The notes: generated from the sequence alone by a model not told the origin. Shown: positions 54,932-64,000, counted from the stretch's first letter. The stretch: 64,000 nt of DNA from CAZLGM01 sp964623625 (GCA_964623625.1 CAZUUJ010000006.1:1-64000); one strand, 5' to 3'. Numbers and translations are program-made.

Positions 54932-56398
54932 ATGATTATCCAGAGCCGTTATGGTGTTTTTGCCGCACCAGCTGCAAGTGATCTTATAACTTCATCATTG
55001 CATCATTATGAAGAGTGGGCGCAAGTCGAAATCGATATACTGTCTCATTTCATTCAAAAAGACAGTATTGTTGTCGATGTCGGTGCATATATTGGAACAC
55101 ATAGCCGGGCGTTCTCGGAATTGGTCGGTTCTGGAGGGAATGTGTATGCGTTTGAGCCCAATGGTTTTATCTACCCCTTTCTAGTTAAAAACACAAAAAA
55201 TATCCAGCACAAGAATATTACAATCTACCCCTTTGCACTTGGCGCTGCCGGTGAGAAGAGAAAATTGATAAATGGGAAGAATGTTCAATGGAATTTTGGA
55301 GCAGTACGGCTCGAACCGATGGAGAAGGAGGGTGATGAGCTGGATATAGATGTGAAAATGCTGGATGATATGAATATCGATCGGGTTGATTTCATAAAGA
55401 TCGATGTTGAAGGAATGGAATTAGAAGTATTGGATGGAGCTGAAAAAACAATTGAACAGTCAAAACCGATCATTTTTCAGGAGGTTAATTCTCTAGAAGC
55501 TTCTCATGCAATTCTCGGCTGGGCTCATCTACGCAGGTATTCAATCTTTGGGGTAATTGCTTCCGCTTATAATCCCAACAATTTCAATAGGTCACAGTAT
55601 GATATTTTCGATGGAGCAAAAGAATGTGGTCTATTATTAATACACCAAGAAAAAGGAGATTCCTATTTAAACACTATTGAAGAAATGGCTCTGTCATCTA
55701 TTGAATCCGTTGATGATATAGCTCTTCTCCTGTTGCATAAACCGCAATACCCACATGAAGTTCTTAAAAACGCCACCGCAGCTGAGAAGCTTGGAGTTCA
55801 TTATCACTCTCCTGCTCTGGAAGAAGCGCAAAAAAAACATGATCGTCTGGTGAGCGGGCTTGAAGATGTCAATACAGAACAGCGGATACAGATATCGTCC
55901 CTTTCTCAAGAAGTCAACAAGCTTGATCAGGAAAATACGGAGCAGCGGAAACAGGTATCGTCTCTTACCCGAAAAGTCAGCAAGTTTGAACAAGCAAATA
56001 CGGAACAGCAAACACAGATATCGTCTCTTACCCGGGAAGTCAGCAAGCTTCAACAAGTAAATACGGAACGGCGAACACAGATATCGTCTCTTATTCAAGA
56101 GATCGAGGAAATAACTCTCTCGTTCAAGGGGATTACTGCCTCCAAATCCTGGCGCCTTACTCGACCATTGCGTATCCTCAGCCGTCTATTTATGCGGGGA
56201 GTTCCTCTGGTGACAGGCAACAGTTCCGGGAGTCAAATCAAGGATGCTATCAATGAGCTGTTTGATTCTGGGTATTACCAGGATCTCTACCCTGAAGCTG
56301 GGTCAACCGGTCTGAGTGCAATAGATCATTTCATTAAACACGGGTACCTAAACAGCTTCAATCCACACCCGCTTTTTGATAGTGCGTTCTATCTTTAA
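54932..56398 (+). CDS. FkbM-type methyltransferase with coiled coil, cut by an in-frame TAA
   Basis: 488 residues to the stop. SAM methyltransferase domain at residues 20-230: VVDVGAYIGTHSRAFSEL (SAM motif I), VYAFEPNG, then DFIKIDVEGMELEVLDGAE, typical of FkbM. Then four 21-residue coiled-coil repeats (55871-56122) and ASKSWRLTRPLRILSR, a motif common at glycosyltransferase ends. The final unit (YYQDLYPEAGS ... PHPLFDSAFYL) is the first of an NPDV repeat array that continues in the same frame past the TAA at 56396. The natural product may be one protein with the next gene. It probably methylates the glycan end, which would fit recognition by the Wzt-type C domain. Confidence 0.85.
   Translation: MIIQSRYGVFAAPAASDLITSSLHHYEEWAQVEIDILSHFIQKDSIVVDVGAYIGTHSRAFSELVGSGGNVYAFEPNGFIYPFLVKNTKNIQHKNITIYPFALGAAGEKRKLINGKNVQWNFGAVRLEPMEKEGDELDIDVKMLDDMNIDRVDFIKIDVEGMELEVLDGAEKTIEQSKPIIFQEVNSLEASHAILGWAHLRRYSIFGVIASAYNPNNFNRSQYDIFDGAKECGLLLIHQEKGDSYLNTIEEMALSSIESVDDIALLLLHKPQYPHEVLKNATAAEKLGVHYHSPALEEAQKKHDRLVSGLEDVNTEQRIQISSLSQEVNKLDQENTEQRKQVSSLTRKVSKFEQANTEQQTQISSLTREVSKLQQVNTERRTQISSLIQEIEEITLSFKGITASKSWRLTRPLRILSRLFMRGVPLVTGNSSGSQIKDAINELFDSGYYQDLYPEAGSTGLSAIDHFIKHGYLNSFNPHPLFDSAFYL
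55871..56122 (+). repeat. Four 63-bp tandem repeats encoding a coiled coil
   Basis: Unit starts at 55871, 55934, 55997 and 56060, exactly 63 bases (21 residues, three heptads) apart. Each unit reads like NTEQRxQISSLxxEVxKLxQ. The regular heptads would form a rigid rod, like the molecular-ruler coiled coil of E. coli WbdD. Confidence 0.92.
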
Positions 56399-56938
56399 GA
56401 AAATCCTGATGTCCGGTCAAAGAAGACTAATCCTCTTCTTCATTATATCGAGCGTGGCTGGAAGGATGGGCGAAAACCGCATCCACTCTTTGATCCGGTA
56501 TACTATCTGGAACAGAATCCGGATGTAAAAACAGCGAGGATCAACCCTCTCATACATTTCATTCAAGACGGTTGGCATGAAGGTCGAGACCCTCACCCGC
56601 TCTTCGATATCCGGTTTTACCTCAACAAGAATCCTCATATCAAGGAAAGTGAGAATAACCCCCTCATCCATTTTCTCAAGGAAGGGTGGCAACAAGGGAG
56701 GAATCCAAGCCCTTACTTCGACATCACCTATTATCTTGCTCAAAATCCTGATGTGGCCATGTCTCAGGAAAATCCTCTTCTGCATTATTTGTCCCAAGGT
56801 TGGCTTCAGGGGCTCAAACCGAAAGAGGGGTTTGATAGTGATTTTTATGTGCAAAACTATCCAGAGGTTGCACGATCAAAACAAAATCCACTAGTCCATT
56901 ATGTGGTTCATGGGCAAAGGGCCGGTTTTCTGACATCA
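56267..56938 (+). repeat. NPDV/NPLxHY protein repeats running through a stop codon
   Basis: About six units of 37-39 residues, each like YYLxQNPDVxxxxxNPLxHY plus xxxGWxxGRxPHPLFD. The array is in one frame (frame 2) from the FkbM ORF to the glycosyltransferase ORF. The TAA at 56396-56398 replaces a variable residue between FYL and ENPDV. Such repeats occur at the N termini of many glycosyltransferases. Confidence 0.88.
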
Positions 56939-58969
56939 CGACCCATAATGGATAACAGAAAAAAAAGGATTTACTCATCTCGTTTTCAAGACGGAGAGCA
57001 AGACCGTTCTCGGGATATTTACAGATCGTTAGAGGAAGCAACAGCCGAGTCATTGAGGCGGTCACCAAGTGCTCCTGAGCTGATTGAGTTTTCGGACGAA
57101 ACTGCTGTCAAAGCGATTCAATCGGTTTCATTTATCACTCAACAGTTCCCTGAAATAACAATCGTCATCCCTGTCTACAACAGTCTGACATACCTGGCAG
57201 AATGTCTGGTCAGTATCGCCGAACATGTACAGGTTCCTTCGGAGATCCTTGTTGCAGATGATTGTTCAACTGATGGAAGAATACGTACTTTGCTGGAAAA
57301 TCATCAATCTATTAAGTATATTCGTAATCAATCCAACGTCGGTTTTTTGCAAAACGCAAATAATGCAATATATCAGAGTAAAGGGAAGTATATTCTTCTT
57401 TTAAACAGCGATGTTCAGCTTACTGATGATTGTGCTTCATCCTTAATGAGGAACCTCAAAGATGATCCACATGCAAAAATTGCCGGTCCCAAATTCATCT
57501 ATCCAAGCGGACGGCTACAAGAGGCTGGATGTAGTGTCCAAACCGATTGTTCAACATTACAAATCGGTTTAGGAAAAGATCCTGACGATTCTCAATTCTC
57601 TTATAACAGGTATGTGGATTATATTTCCGGAGCTTGCATCTGTTTTAGGAAAAGTGATTTTCTCTCGATTGGGAAATTCAATACAAATTATTCTCCAGCT
57701 TATTACGAAGATGTTGAGCTTTGTACACGTTTCTTACAAAACGGTGGAAAAATCCTGTATGTTTCAGGAACAACCGTTGTTCATCATTTAAGCGTTTCCA
57801 GTGAGTTGCAATCAAACACGTTTAAGCTGTACAACTCTGCTAAAAACAAACTGAAGTTCCAAGCGGAACATATCAGGTTTCACTCGGGGAACAATCGGAT
57901 CAAGCCCGTTGCATTTTATTTGCCGCAATTCCATTCTATACGACAAAACAGCTACTGGTGGGGTGAGGGGTATACTGAGTGGCGGGCGGTAGCGAGTGCG
58001 TCCCCAAATTTTAAAAATCACTATCAACCGCACATACCTGCCGACTTAGGATTTTATGATCTTTCATCCGGAACGGCAATTTTTGAAAAACAAGCGCGTT
58101 TAGCCAGACGATACGGCCTCCATGGGTTCTGCTTCTATTATTACAATTTTGGTGACTCTGAATTACTTGAAAGACCGTTAGAACTTTTCTGCAAATCATC
58201 TGCGGATATTAATTTTTGCCTCTGCTGGGCCAATGAGAGTTGGACAAGAAATTGGGATGGCAAAGATAATAATATTCTCTATGAACAACAGTTTGATGCT
58301 ACTCAAGAGCCTCTTAGAATTGTCAGGATGATGGAGCGCTTTATTCATGACCCCAGATACATGGCAGTAGACGGAAAACCTTTGCTGCTGATATATAGGG
58401 CTGAGCTGATCAACGACATTCAGAAAATGGCTCAGGCATGGCGTAATTACTGGCGGGAAAAATATAAAACGGATCTGTACCTCTGCCTTGTTGACAGTAT
58501 GGAACGCTCATCTGGAGCGAGCAGACCACCTGAAGAATTAGGTTTTGATGCTGCGGTGGAATTCCCTGTGCACAATGTGGTTGTCAGGTCGTCGTTAAAG
58601 TTGCTAGAGCAACCAGAGAATCTAGTGAATGCTTCATTTTGCGGACAGCTGATCGATTATGAAAAAGCTGTTGCGGAGATATGTTCCCGCCCCCATCCGG
58701 GATATAAACGCTTTCCCGGTGTATTTCCATCGTGGGACAATACCCCCAGGGTCGGCAAGAGCTCAACGGTTTTTAAAAATGTGCATCCGAGTTCTTTCCA
58801 GTTTTACCTGGAAATGAAGTGTAAAGAGGCTCAATGTTACAGCATGGATGAACGGCTTCTTTTTATCAATGCGTGGAACGAGTGGGGCGAAGGGGCGCAC
58901 CTTGAGCCTGACATAGATTATGGCCACACTTGGTTACAGGTTGTCGAAAAAGTGGTCAAGGAGCACTGA
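56753..58969 (+). CDS. GT2 glycosyltransferase fused to WbsX/GH99-like domain
   Basis: 738 residues from the first ATG, but the frame is open from 56399 and the NPDV repeats upstream belong to it. GT2 domain about residues 125-370: ITIVIPVYNSLTYL, VADDCSTDG, LLLNSDVQL (metal-binding acidic motif), SPAYYEDVELCTR. The second domain (about 380-735) is WbsX-like: IKPVAFYLPQFHSI, WWGEGYTEWRAV, HYQPHIPADLGFYDL, GLHGFCFYYYNF, NAWNEWGEGAHLEPD. It probably builds or trims a surface polysaccharide. No ribosome site precedes 56753, which supports the idea of one long protein with the FkbM part. Confidence 0.85.
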   Translation: MAMSQENPLLHYLSQGWLQGLKPKEGFDSDFYVQNYPEVARSKQNPLVHYVVHGQRAGFLTSRPIMDNRKKRIYSSRFQDGEQDRSRDIYRSLEEATAESLRRSPSAPELIEFSDETAVKAIQSVSFITQQFPEITIVIPVYNSLTYLAECLVSIAEHVQVPSEILVADDCSTDGRIRTLLENHQSIKYIRNQSNVGFLQNANNAIYQSKGKYILLLNSDVQLTDDCASSLMRNLKDDPHAKIAGPKFIYPSGRLQEAGCSVQTDCSTLQIGLGKDPDDSQFSYNRYVDYISGACICFRKSDFLSIGKFNTNYSPAYYEDVELCTRFLQNGGKILYVSGTTVVHHLSVSSELQSNTFKLYNSAKNKLKFQAEHIRFHSGNNRIKPVAFYLPQFHSIRQNSYWWGEGYTEWRAVASASPNFKNHYQPHIPADLGFYDLSSGTAIFEKQARLARRYGLHGFCFYYYNFGDSELLERPLELFCKSSADINFCLCWANESWTRNWDGKDNNILYEQQFDATQEPLRIVRMMERFIHDPRYMAVDGKPLLLIYRAELINDIQKMAQAWRNYWREKYKTDLYLCLVDSMERSSGASRPPEELGFDAAVEFPVHNVVVRSSLKLLEQPENLVNASFCGQLIDYEKAVAEICSRPHPGYKRFPGVFPSWDNTPRVGKSSTVFKNVHPSSFQFYLEMKCKEAQCYSMDERLLFINAWNEWGEGAHLEPDIDYGHTWLQVVEKVVKEH

Positions 58970-58972
58970 GGT

Positions 58973-60091
58973 ATGAATATTTGTGTTTTAGGCCACCCTT
59001 ACGCTCCCATTGGGACAGGAGAGCAGCTGACATCATTTTTGCGAGGGCTTGATGAGTGTAATATTGAATATAGACTGTTCGATATATACGGTGCCGAAAA
59101 TTTGAGACGTGAGAGAAAACCGCAATGGTTGCTCGATAAAGAAACATTTGATAGCAATTATGGTGATATCCGTATTTTTCATATCAACGGTGATGAGATA
59201 ATCCCTTGCCTGGAACATTTGGAAAAAAAAGGAATGAAATTTGACTCTCAGGTCAAAAATATCATTATTCCGGCCTGGGAGCTTCCGGTTTTTCCAGAGA
59301 TATGGAGAAAGCCGCTAAACCGTTTCGATGAGGTCTGGGCACTCTCAGGATATATAAAGAAAATGTTCTCCGACTGGGCAAAGCCGGTTATTCGATACGT
59401 TGGACAATCAGCTGAAAGGGATAACGGCATACTGTATCCTCGGAAATTCTTTGGTATCAAAGATTCAGCTTTGGTCTTTTTATCATTTTTTGATGAGTCA
59501 TCTTTTATTGCAAGAAAAAATCCTGAGGCAATTATCGAGTTTTATAGGTGTTTACGTGACGCTCACCCTCACGCCGATTTTCAACTGGTACTCAAAATAA
59601 AGAACCATGGATCCATGAGTGTTTTCGAAGTCAACCGGATCGACGAAAACGTGGTCCTGATCAACGAAAACCTAACCTACGAGAAGATGACCTCGCTGAT
59701 TGATGTATCGGATATATTTATCTCGTTACACCGTGCTGAAGGGTTTGGTCGAGGAGCTGCCGAGTCCGTTCTGCGGAGGAAACGAGCCATTGTGACAAAT
59801 TACTCAGGTGTTGAAGACTATACGGCAGATCCGGCTATTTTGCCTGTTGACTACACCCTGGTTACGGTTGAAGAAGGGGAATATCCTCATGGCACAGGAC
59901 AGGTATGGGCCGAGCCTCATATTAAAACTGCTGTTGATTACGGTTGCCGGCTCATTGAAGAGCATAAGAACGGTAAAACAAACGAGCACTTTTTTAGAAC
60001 TGTAGATCAGGCTGGGATGACTGTTCGAAATGTCGCCTCAAATCTTAGAATCGGAGTGAATGTTCTGGAAAACCTTGGTCACCTGAACTGA
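58973..60091 (+). CDS. Glycosyltransferase, GT4-like
   Basis: 372 residues of the GT-B fold. N-terminal MNICVLGHPYAPIGTGEQL with the Gly-rich loop; the C-terminal nucleotide-sugar site ISLHRAEGFGRGAAESVLRRK has the E-x7-E pattern (EGFGRGAAE). It transfers a sugar to the growing glycan in the cytoplasm. It starts 3 bases after the previous stop, so the genes are coupled. Confidence 0.88.
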   Translation: MNICVLGHPYAPIGTGEQLTSFLRGLDECNIEYRLFDIYGAENLRRERKPQWLLDKETFDSNYGDIRIFHINGDEIIPCLEHLEKKGMKFDSQVKNIIIPAWELPVFPEIWRKPLNRFDEVWALSGYIKKMFSDWAKPVIRYVGQSAERDNGILYPRKFFGIKDSALVFLSFFDESSFIARKNPEAIIEFYRCLRDAHPHADFQLVLKIKNHGSMSVFEVNRIDENVVLINENLTYEKMTSLIDVSDIFISLHRAEGFGRGAAESVLRRKRAIVTNYSGVEDYTADPAILPVDYTLVTVEEGEYPHGTGQVWAEPHIKTAVDYGCRLIEEHKNGKTNEHFFRTVDQAGMTVRNVASNLRIGVNVLENLGHLN

Positions 60092-60173
60092 CTCCCAATA
60101 CTCCATTTTAACCTTTCTATCATCTGAGATATCACTCTGCCTTGCATAGAATCAAAAATTTGTCTTTGGAAAT

Positions 60174-62063
60174 ATGCTTAAATATCTAAGGAATACACTG
60201 CAGTCTGACCGAAACAGGCTTATCTCTTTATTGATATTTGTGTCTGTTTTTATCTGCTATTTCTTCTTTCGATCTCCTTGGTTGACCGGATGGGATAGTG
60301 TCCAATTTTTCATGGCCATGGATGATTTCGATATATTTTCCCACCAGCCGCATCCTCCAGGATTCCCGGCTTATGTGTATATGGCCAAAGGATTAAATCA
60401 TATTATTAATGATCATCAGTATACACTGTCCCTGCTCAGTTGTTTAGCCGGTGCATTCTCCATAACATTCATGTTTTTGTTGGGATGCCGGTCAGTGAGT
60501 AGAGGTACAGGGCTTTTGGCCGCATCAATCCTGTTCGTTTCGCCGATGTTCTTCCAGATGTCTTTGGTTATCATGTCAGATGTTGTTGTTGTACCATTCT
60601 TTTTGGGTTCCAGTTATTTCTTGCTTTCCGGGCACATTCGTGGAGCCAGGTACAATTACGTATATATTGCCGTTGCCGGTCTGCTTATGGGATGGGGAGT
60701 CGGAGTACGTCCACAATGGCTTTTTCTTTTTATTGTGATTGCCATGAGCTTTGTGTTTGTTTCGAGATCCCATAAACTGATTGCCTGCCTGGTTATTCCC
60801 GGAGTGATCGGAACACTTTCATGGCTTGTTCCGGTATCGCTGTCTCATGGAGGTTTTTTAAAATATGTCGATTTTGCACAAGGCCATTATTATAACCACA
60901 TGGACCTTGTATTAGGCCTCAATTTTTTCAGTCTTCGACTTCTCTTAAAATCTCTTTTTAACGGATGGCAGATCACTTTGTCGTTATTACTGATTTTTTT
61001 CTTAGCAGCTCCAGTGCTCTATTTTATTGACAGGAAAACGGCCAAAAACTCTGACGGGACACAAGCCAACATACCATTTTTTACTGGAATCGGATGTTTG
61101 CTGTTCATTACAGCATTACTTTTTTATATTTTTTTTCATCTGTTTCATATCCAGCGGTATATTGTGCCTCTTCTCCCACCGCTGAGCTTTACTCTTGCAG
61201 TGGGTATCTGTTCCGGTATTCAACTGATCGCCCACAAAACAATACGTTATATTTTTGTAACCGTCATCATTTTGTCTCTCCTGTCTGCATTATCTTATTC
61301 TCTCACTTGTGCCAGGCTCATTCAAACAACACCTCCACCACAAGTCCAGGCAGCAATATTTATCAAAGCGAACTATTCCCCCGACAACACCTTGCTGCTT
61401 CCGGTTAACTCAACACGACAGTGGCAACACTACCTCGCTGAATTTACGATAACTCCACGCTGGGAGGTTGAAGAAAATTCAATGGAAGCATTTAGTCCTG
61501 TAGGAAAATTGCAAGGTTATACCAATATCATCAGCGAAAAAGAGCTTGGACTTGCAGAGAGAAAAGTAAACATCTTTCGGTCAAAATATTTCGATCATCT
61601 TGATTCGGGTGAAGTCCAACTTTATCAATACGAATTGGACAAAATAAATTTTTTTCTCGTTACGGGGCATTTTCAACAAGAATCCTGGGGGACTTGGATA
61701 ACGGACAAAGCTAGCGGATGGATAAGAAACAACCGCAGAAATGGAGAAAAACTTTGTTTTGAGGTTCGTTCCAGTTTTCAGCATCCACGGAAATTGGAGG
61801 TTTCAATTAATGACCAGCTGAAATGGCATGGGGAAATAGGTCAGAATAAAACCGGACAGGTTATCCTGCTTCCTGATTCGAAAGACTGGAATAAGATTTC
61901 CCTGTCAACACCGGATGGATGCCTAAAGCCTGTTGAAGTAACAGGGGCAACCGATCATCGTTGTTTAAGTTTTAGCTTATCCGTCATTCAAACACACAAC
62001 CTGACAAAGGATGATAATATGCTGAAACAGGGGGAAAATAAAGCAAATCAACTCTGTTATTAG
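60174..62063 (+). CDS. GT-C-like polytopic membrane protein
   Basis: 629 residues. About ten membrane helices in residues 15-400, then a soluble C-terminal domain of about 220 residues. The first periplasmic loop has TGWDSVQFFMAMDDFDIFSHQPHPPGFPAYVY, with acidic residues placed as in GT-C transferases that use lipid-linked sugars (PMT/ArnT/GT39-like). No exact family is recognised. In this cluster it may add a sugar decoration at the periplasmic side. Confidence 0.78.
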   Translation: MLKYLRNTLQSDRNRLISLLIFVSVFICYFFFRSPWLTGWDSVQFFMAMDDFDIFSHQPHPPGFPAYVYMAKGLNHIINDHQYTLSLLSCLAGAFSITFMFLLGCRSVSRGTGLLAASILFVSPMFFQMSLVIMSDVVVVPFFLGSSYFLLSGHIRGARYNYVYIAVAGLLMGWGVGVRPQWLFLFIVIAMSFVFVSRSHKLIACLVIPGVIGTLSWLVPVSLSHGGFLKYVDFAQGHYYNHMDLVLGLNFFSLRLLLKSLFNGWQITLSLLLIFFLAAPVLYFIDRKTAKNSDGTQANIPFFTGIGCLLFITALLFYIFFHLFHIQRYIVPLLPPLSFTLAVGICSGIQLIAHKTIRYIFVTVIILSLLSALSYSLTCARLIQTTPPPQVQAAIFIKANYSPDNTLLLPVNSTRQWQHYLAEFTITPRWEVEENSMEAFSPVGKLQGYTNIISEKELGLAERKVNIFRSKYFDHLDSGEVQLYQYELDKINFFLVTGHFQQESWGTWITDKASGWIRNNRRNGEKLCFEVRSSFQHPRKLEVSINDQLKWHGEIGQNKTGQVILLPDSKDWNKISLSTPDGCLKPVEVTGATDHRCLSFSLSVIQTHNLTKDDNMLKQGENKANQLCY

Positions 62064-62096
62064 ATATCTGCGATCTTATAAAACTCGATAATTGAA

Positions 62097-63515
62097 ATGG
62101 CACCCATTAAAAGAAAATATGAGTGTTGCATTCTTGGTGCCGGCCCTGCAGGGCTTGGTGCTGCCTTGGAGCTGGTTGAAAATGGGGTTACAGACCTTGT
62201 TGTTGTTGACAGAAACAGTATTGTTGGCGGATTGTCTCGAACCCAGAGCTATGACGGTTCACGGTTTGATATAGGGCCGCATCGCTTTTATTCGAGAAAT
62301 GGGCTGATTAATCAGCTGTGGAAAAAAACTCTAGGAGGAGATTTTATTTCTGTAAAGAGGAAAACAAGGATTCTGTATGGCAATAACATGTTTAATTATC
62401 CTTTGTCTCCCATGGATACTTTTTTAAAACTCGGGTTTGGCGGTGTGTCATCGGCAATTTTCTCTTACCTTAAGAGTGTTTTAGAGTCAAATATGAGGAT
62501 CGTATCATTCGAAGATTGGGTTATCAGTAAATTTGGTGAAAAAGTATATCAAACATTTTTTAAGGGATATACCGAGAAGGTTTGGGGTATTCCTTGCAAT
62601 CAGATAGATTATGAGTTTGCCGAACAGCGAATTAAGGGGCTGGATATTATTGAGTTATTCAAAAACAGCATCCACAAGTATAGTGATGCAAAGACATTGG
62701 TTGAACGGTTCAGCTATCCTCTGTTAGGCGCCGGACAGATGTATGAGGCCTGGGCTGCAAAAGTTGTCGATAGTGGTGGAACAATATTGTTGAATGCAGA
62801 GGCTACTGCAATTAATAATAAGAATGGATACATAGAAAGCATAGACATTCAAACAGAAAATGGTGTTAAAAGAATTATCGAGTCAGAGCATTTCTTTAGC
62901 AGCATTCCAGTAACACACTTTTTTTCAAAACTCATTCCCCCTGTTTCTGAATCTGTTAGACAGGCTGCCAATTTATTATCTTACCGAGATCACATTACCG
63001 TTCATCTGGCCATTGACAGGCGAGGACTGTTTAAGGATCAGTGGATATACGTGCAAGAACCGGGGGTTAAGATGGCCCGAGTTGCAAATTACAATAATTT
63101 CTCACAATCCATGGCCTCAAATGGAAATAAAACGTCGGTCAGCGTCGAGTTTTTTGCATTTGAAAATGATGCTTTTTGGCAGCTAAAGGACATGGAGATA
63201 GTCAAATTGGCAATTGATGAACTGAGGGCCACAGGCCTCATTGAAGCCGGTTGTGTAGAGCAGGGCTGGGTTGTTCGTGAAACAGAAGCATACCCCATGT
63301 ATTGTCTAGGCTATACGGAGCCGTATAGACAAGTTATAGAGGAAATAGAGCAATTCCACAATGTAGTTACTATAGGCAGGGCGGGATTGTTTCGCTATAA
63401 TAATCAGGACCATTCCACGTATAGTGGAATTTTGGCTGTTAAAAATTTTCTCAAAAAGCAGGGGAGTCCGTTTAATTTATGGAAGATAAGCAGTGAAGCA
63501 GAATACACGGGATAG
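62097..63515 (+). CDS. FAD-dependent UDP-galactopyranose-mutase-like/amine-oxidase-fold protein
   Basis: 472 residues. Rossmann motif CCILGAGPAGLGAALELVENG, VVVDRNSIVGGLSRT, and GPHRFYSRN near residue 62. C-terminal FAD closing region TIGRAGLFRYNNQDHSTYSG. This pattern is shared by UDP-galactopyranose mutase-like and protoporphyrinogen-oxidase-like proteins in polysaccharide clusters. It may interconvert or oxidise a nucleotide sugar. The key UGM residues cannot be assigned with certainty. Confidence 0.82.
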   Translation: MAPIKRKYECCILGAGPAGLGAALELVENGVTDLVVVDRNSIVGGLSRTQSYDGSRFDIGPHRFYSRNGLINQLWKKTLGGDFISVKRKTRILYGNNMFNYPLSPMDTFLKLGFGGVSSAIFSYLKSVLESNMRIVSFEDWVISKFGEKVYQTFFKGYTEKVWGIPCNQIDYEFAEQRIKGLDIIELFKNSIHKYSDAKTLVERFSYPLLGAGQMYEAWAAKVVDSGGTILLNAEATAINNKNGYIESIDIQTENGVKRIIESEHFFSSIPVTHFFSKLIPPVSESVRQAANLLSYRDHITVHLAIDRRGLFKDQWIYVQEPGVKMARVANYNNFSQSMASNGNKTSVSVEFFAFENDAFWQLKDMEIVKLAIDELRATGLIEAGCVEQGWVVRETEAYPMYCLGYTEPYRQVIEEIEQFHNVVTIGRAGLFRYNNQDHSTYSGILAVKNFLKKQGSPFNLWKISSEAEYTG

Positions 63516-63592
63516 ATAGTGGTAGGAATTTGTTTTTTATCCCCTCCCCCACATATGCAGTACTGAGACTTTTAAACAAGGAATCACCACTT

Positions 63593-63714
63593 GATGAGTC
63601 AGTCAAAACAAGTATTGTTGCCCCTGTTCTTAACTCTTCGGGCGGCAATTTCCGGTCTCAAAATTTCAATTCTGGCTGTATGGAGGAGGGAATGAAAAGC
63701 AAATTCTTATCACC
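63593..63714 (+). repeat. Degenerate repeat R2, full copy 2
   Basis: 122 bases matching 52623-52744 without gaps, and its right half matching 51256-51319. The 91-residue open frame covering it (63530-63805) is repeat-derived and has no ribosome site, so I do not call it a gene. Confidence 0.75.
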
Positions 63715-64000
63715 GAACGCCTACCCGGACTTGTTGATACCATGTGTCGCCACCTTCGTCTCCATTAGCCCCAAAAAACCGCTGCTGGTGCATCGTAGCA
63801 AATAGTGCAAGAGATTGGGTGTAAAATCAACTTAATTTGGGGGACATTGCACTGGGTGTAAATTCATGCATCAAATGCCGGCAGATCGCCCTATCCCTCA
63901 AGCTGGCCGACAAAGAGAGAGGCCACGACTGGAGAATTTAGCATAAGTTGAGAAAAGTTGTGGACTGAAAAGCAACAGCCACCATAGAATAAGAAGTCTA
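63715..64000. other. Window end without a supported gene
   Basis: Stops occur in all frames. A short reading near 63870-63940 (CRQIALSLKLADKERGHDW) could be transposon debris but is too short to assign. Confidence 0.4.

Noticed and set aside
63530..63805. 91-residue open frame at the window end
   Set aside because: It covers repeat R2, has no ribosome site, and the aligned R2 copies are not conserved as protein.

Overview
The window looks like a chromosome segment from an anaerobic or microaerotolerant Gram-negative bacterium, most likely Desulfobacterota (Deltaproteobacteria; a Desulfobulbales-like member is my best guess). This rests on gene content only: two rubrerythrins, KatG, ferritin, a DUF4492-cydAB operon, a B12-type radical SAM protein and many outer-membrane lipoproteins. 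No rRNA or tRNA gene was seen.

Layout. (1) 1-10 kb is an oxygen and iron defence region: the 3' part of katG, two rubrerythrins, a TetR regulator with a hydrolase and a decayed RND pump, a cytochrome bd operon with a 29-residue CydX-like peptide, a decayed response regulator, and ferritin. (2) 10-18.5 kb holds minus-strand housekeeping and accessory genes: RNase H-like exonuclease, ArfB, HI0933-type flavoprotein, FNR-type reductase, YchF-like GTPase, AAA ATPase, LysE exporter and MFS exporter. (3) 18.9-42.7 kb is the unusual part. It is a run of about 16 plus-strand genes, each with a visible or likely export signal: seven lipoproteins (CsgG-like, LpoB-like, YcfL-like, FlgP/LPP20-like), an FlgT-like protein and four large secreted proteins. 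The four large proteins (a Lys-rich protein, a 1189-residue Lys/Glu-rich protein, a giant RHS/YD-repeat protein and a FecR-DNRLRE-DUF4214 protein) otherwise differ, but all carry the same roughly 70-residue module, running from a YxPxxDxGMG-like motif to a QPxxYTSG-like motif. Two related CsgG-like lipoproteins sit in the downstream end and the first half of the locus. No ATPase, inner-membrane transporter or flagellin gene is present. I infer a cell-surface assembly built on outer-membrane ring and secretion lipoproteins, with the shared module as a candidate sorting or docking tag. Two of the tagged genes change reading frame at A-runs near their 5' ends, and a third exported ORF is broken at a G-run. 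This could be phase variation, slippage or homopolymer sequencing error.

(4) 42.8-52.4 kb has mostly minus-strand genes (radical SAM, SmpA/SHOCT protein, universal stress protein, Na/Ca antiporter, RtcB, threonine aldolase) plus pdxH, interrupted by a 144-bp multi-hairpin repeat and a decayed IS91-family transposase. (5) 53.4-63.5 kb is a polysaccharide gene cluster: Wzt ATPase, an FkbM methyltransferase and a GT2-WbsX glycosyltransferase separated only by one in-frame TAA, a GT4 transferase, a GT-C-like membrane protein and a UDP-galactopyranose-mutase-like flavoprotein. The window ends in a degenerate 122-bp repeat also found at 52.6 kb and, in part, at 51.3 kb.
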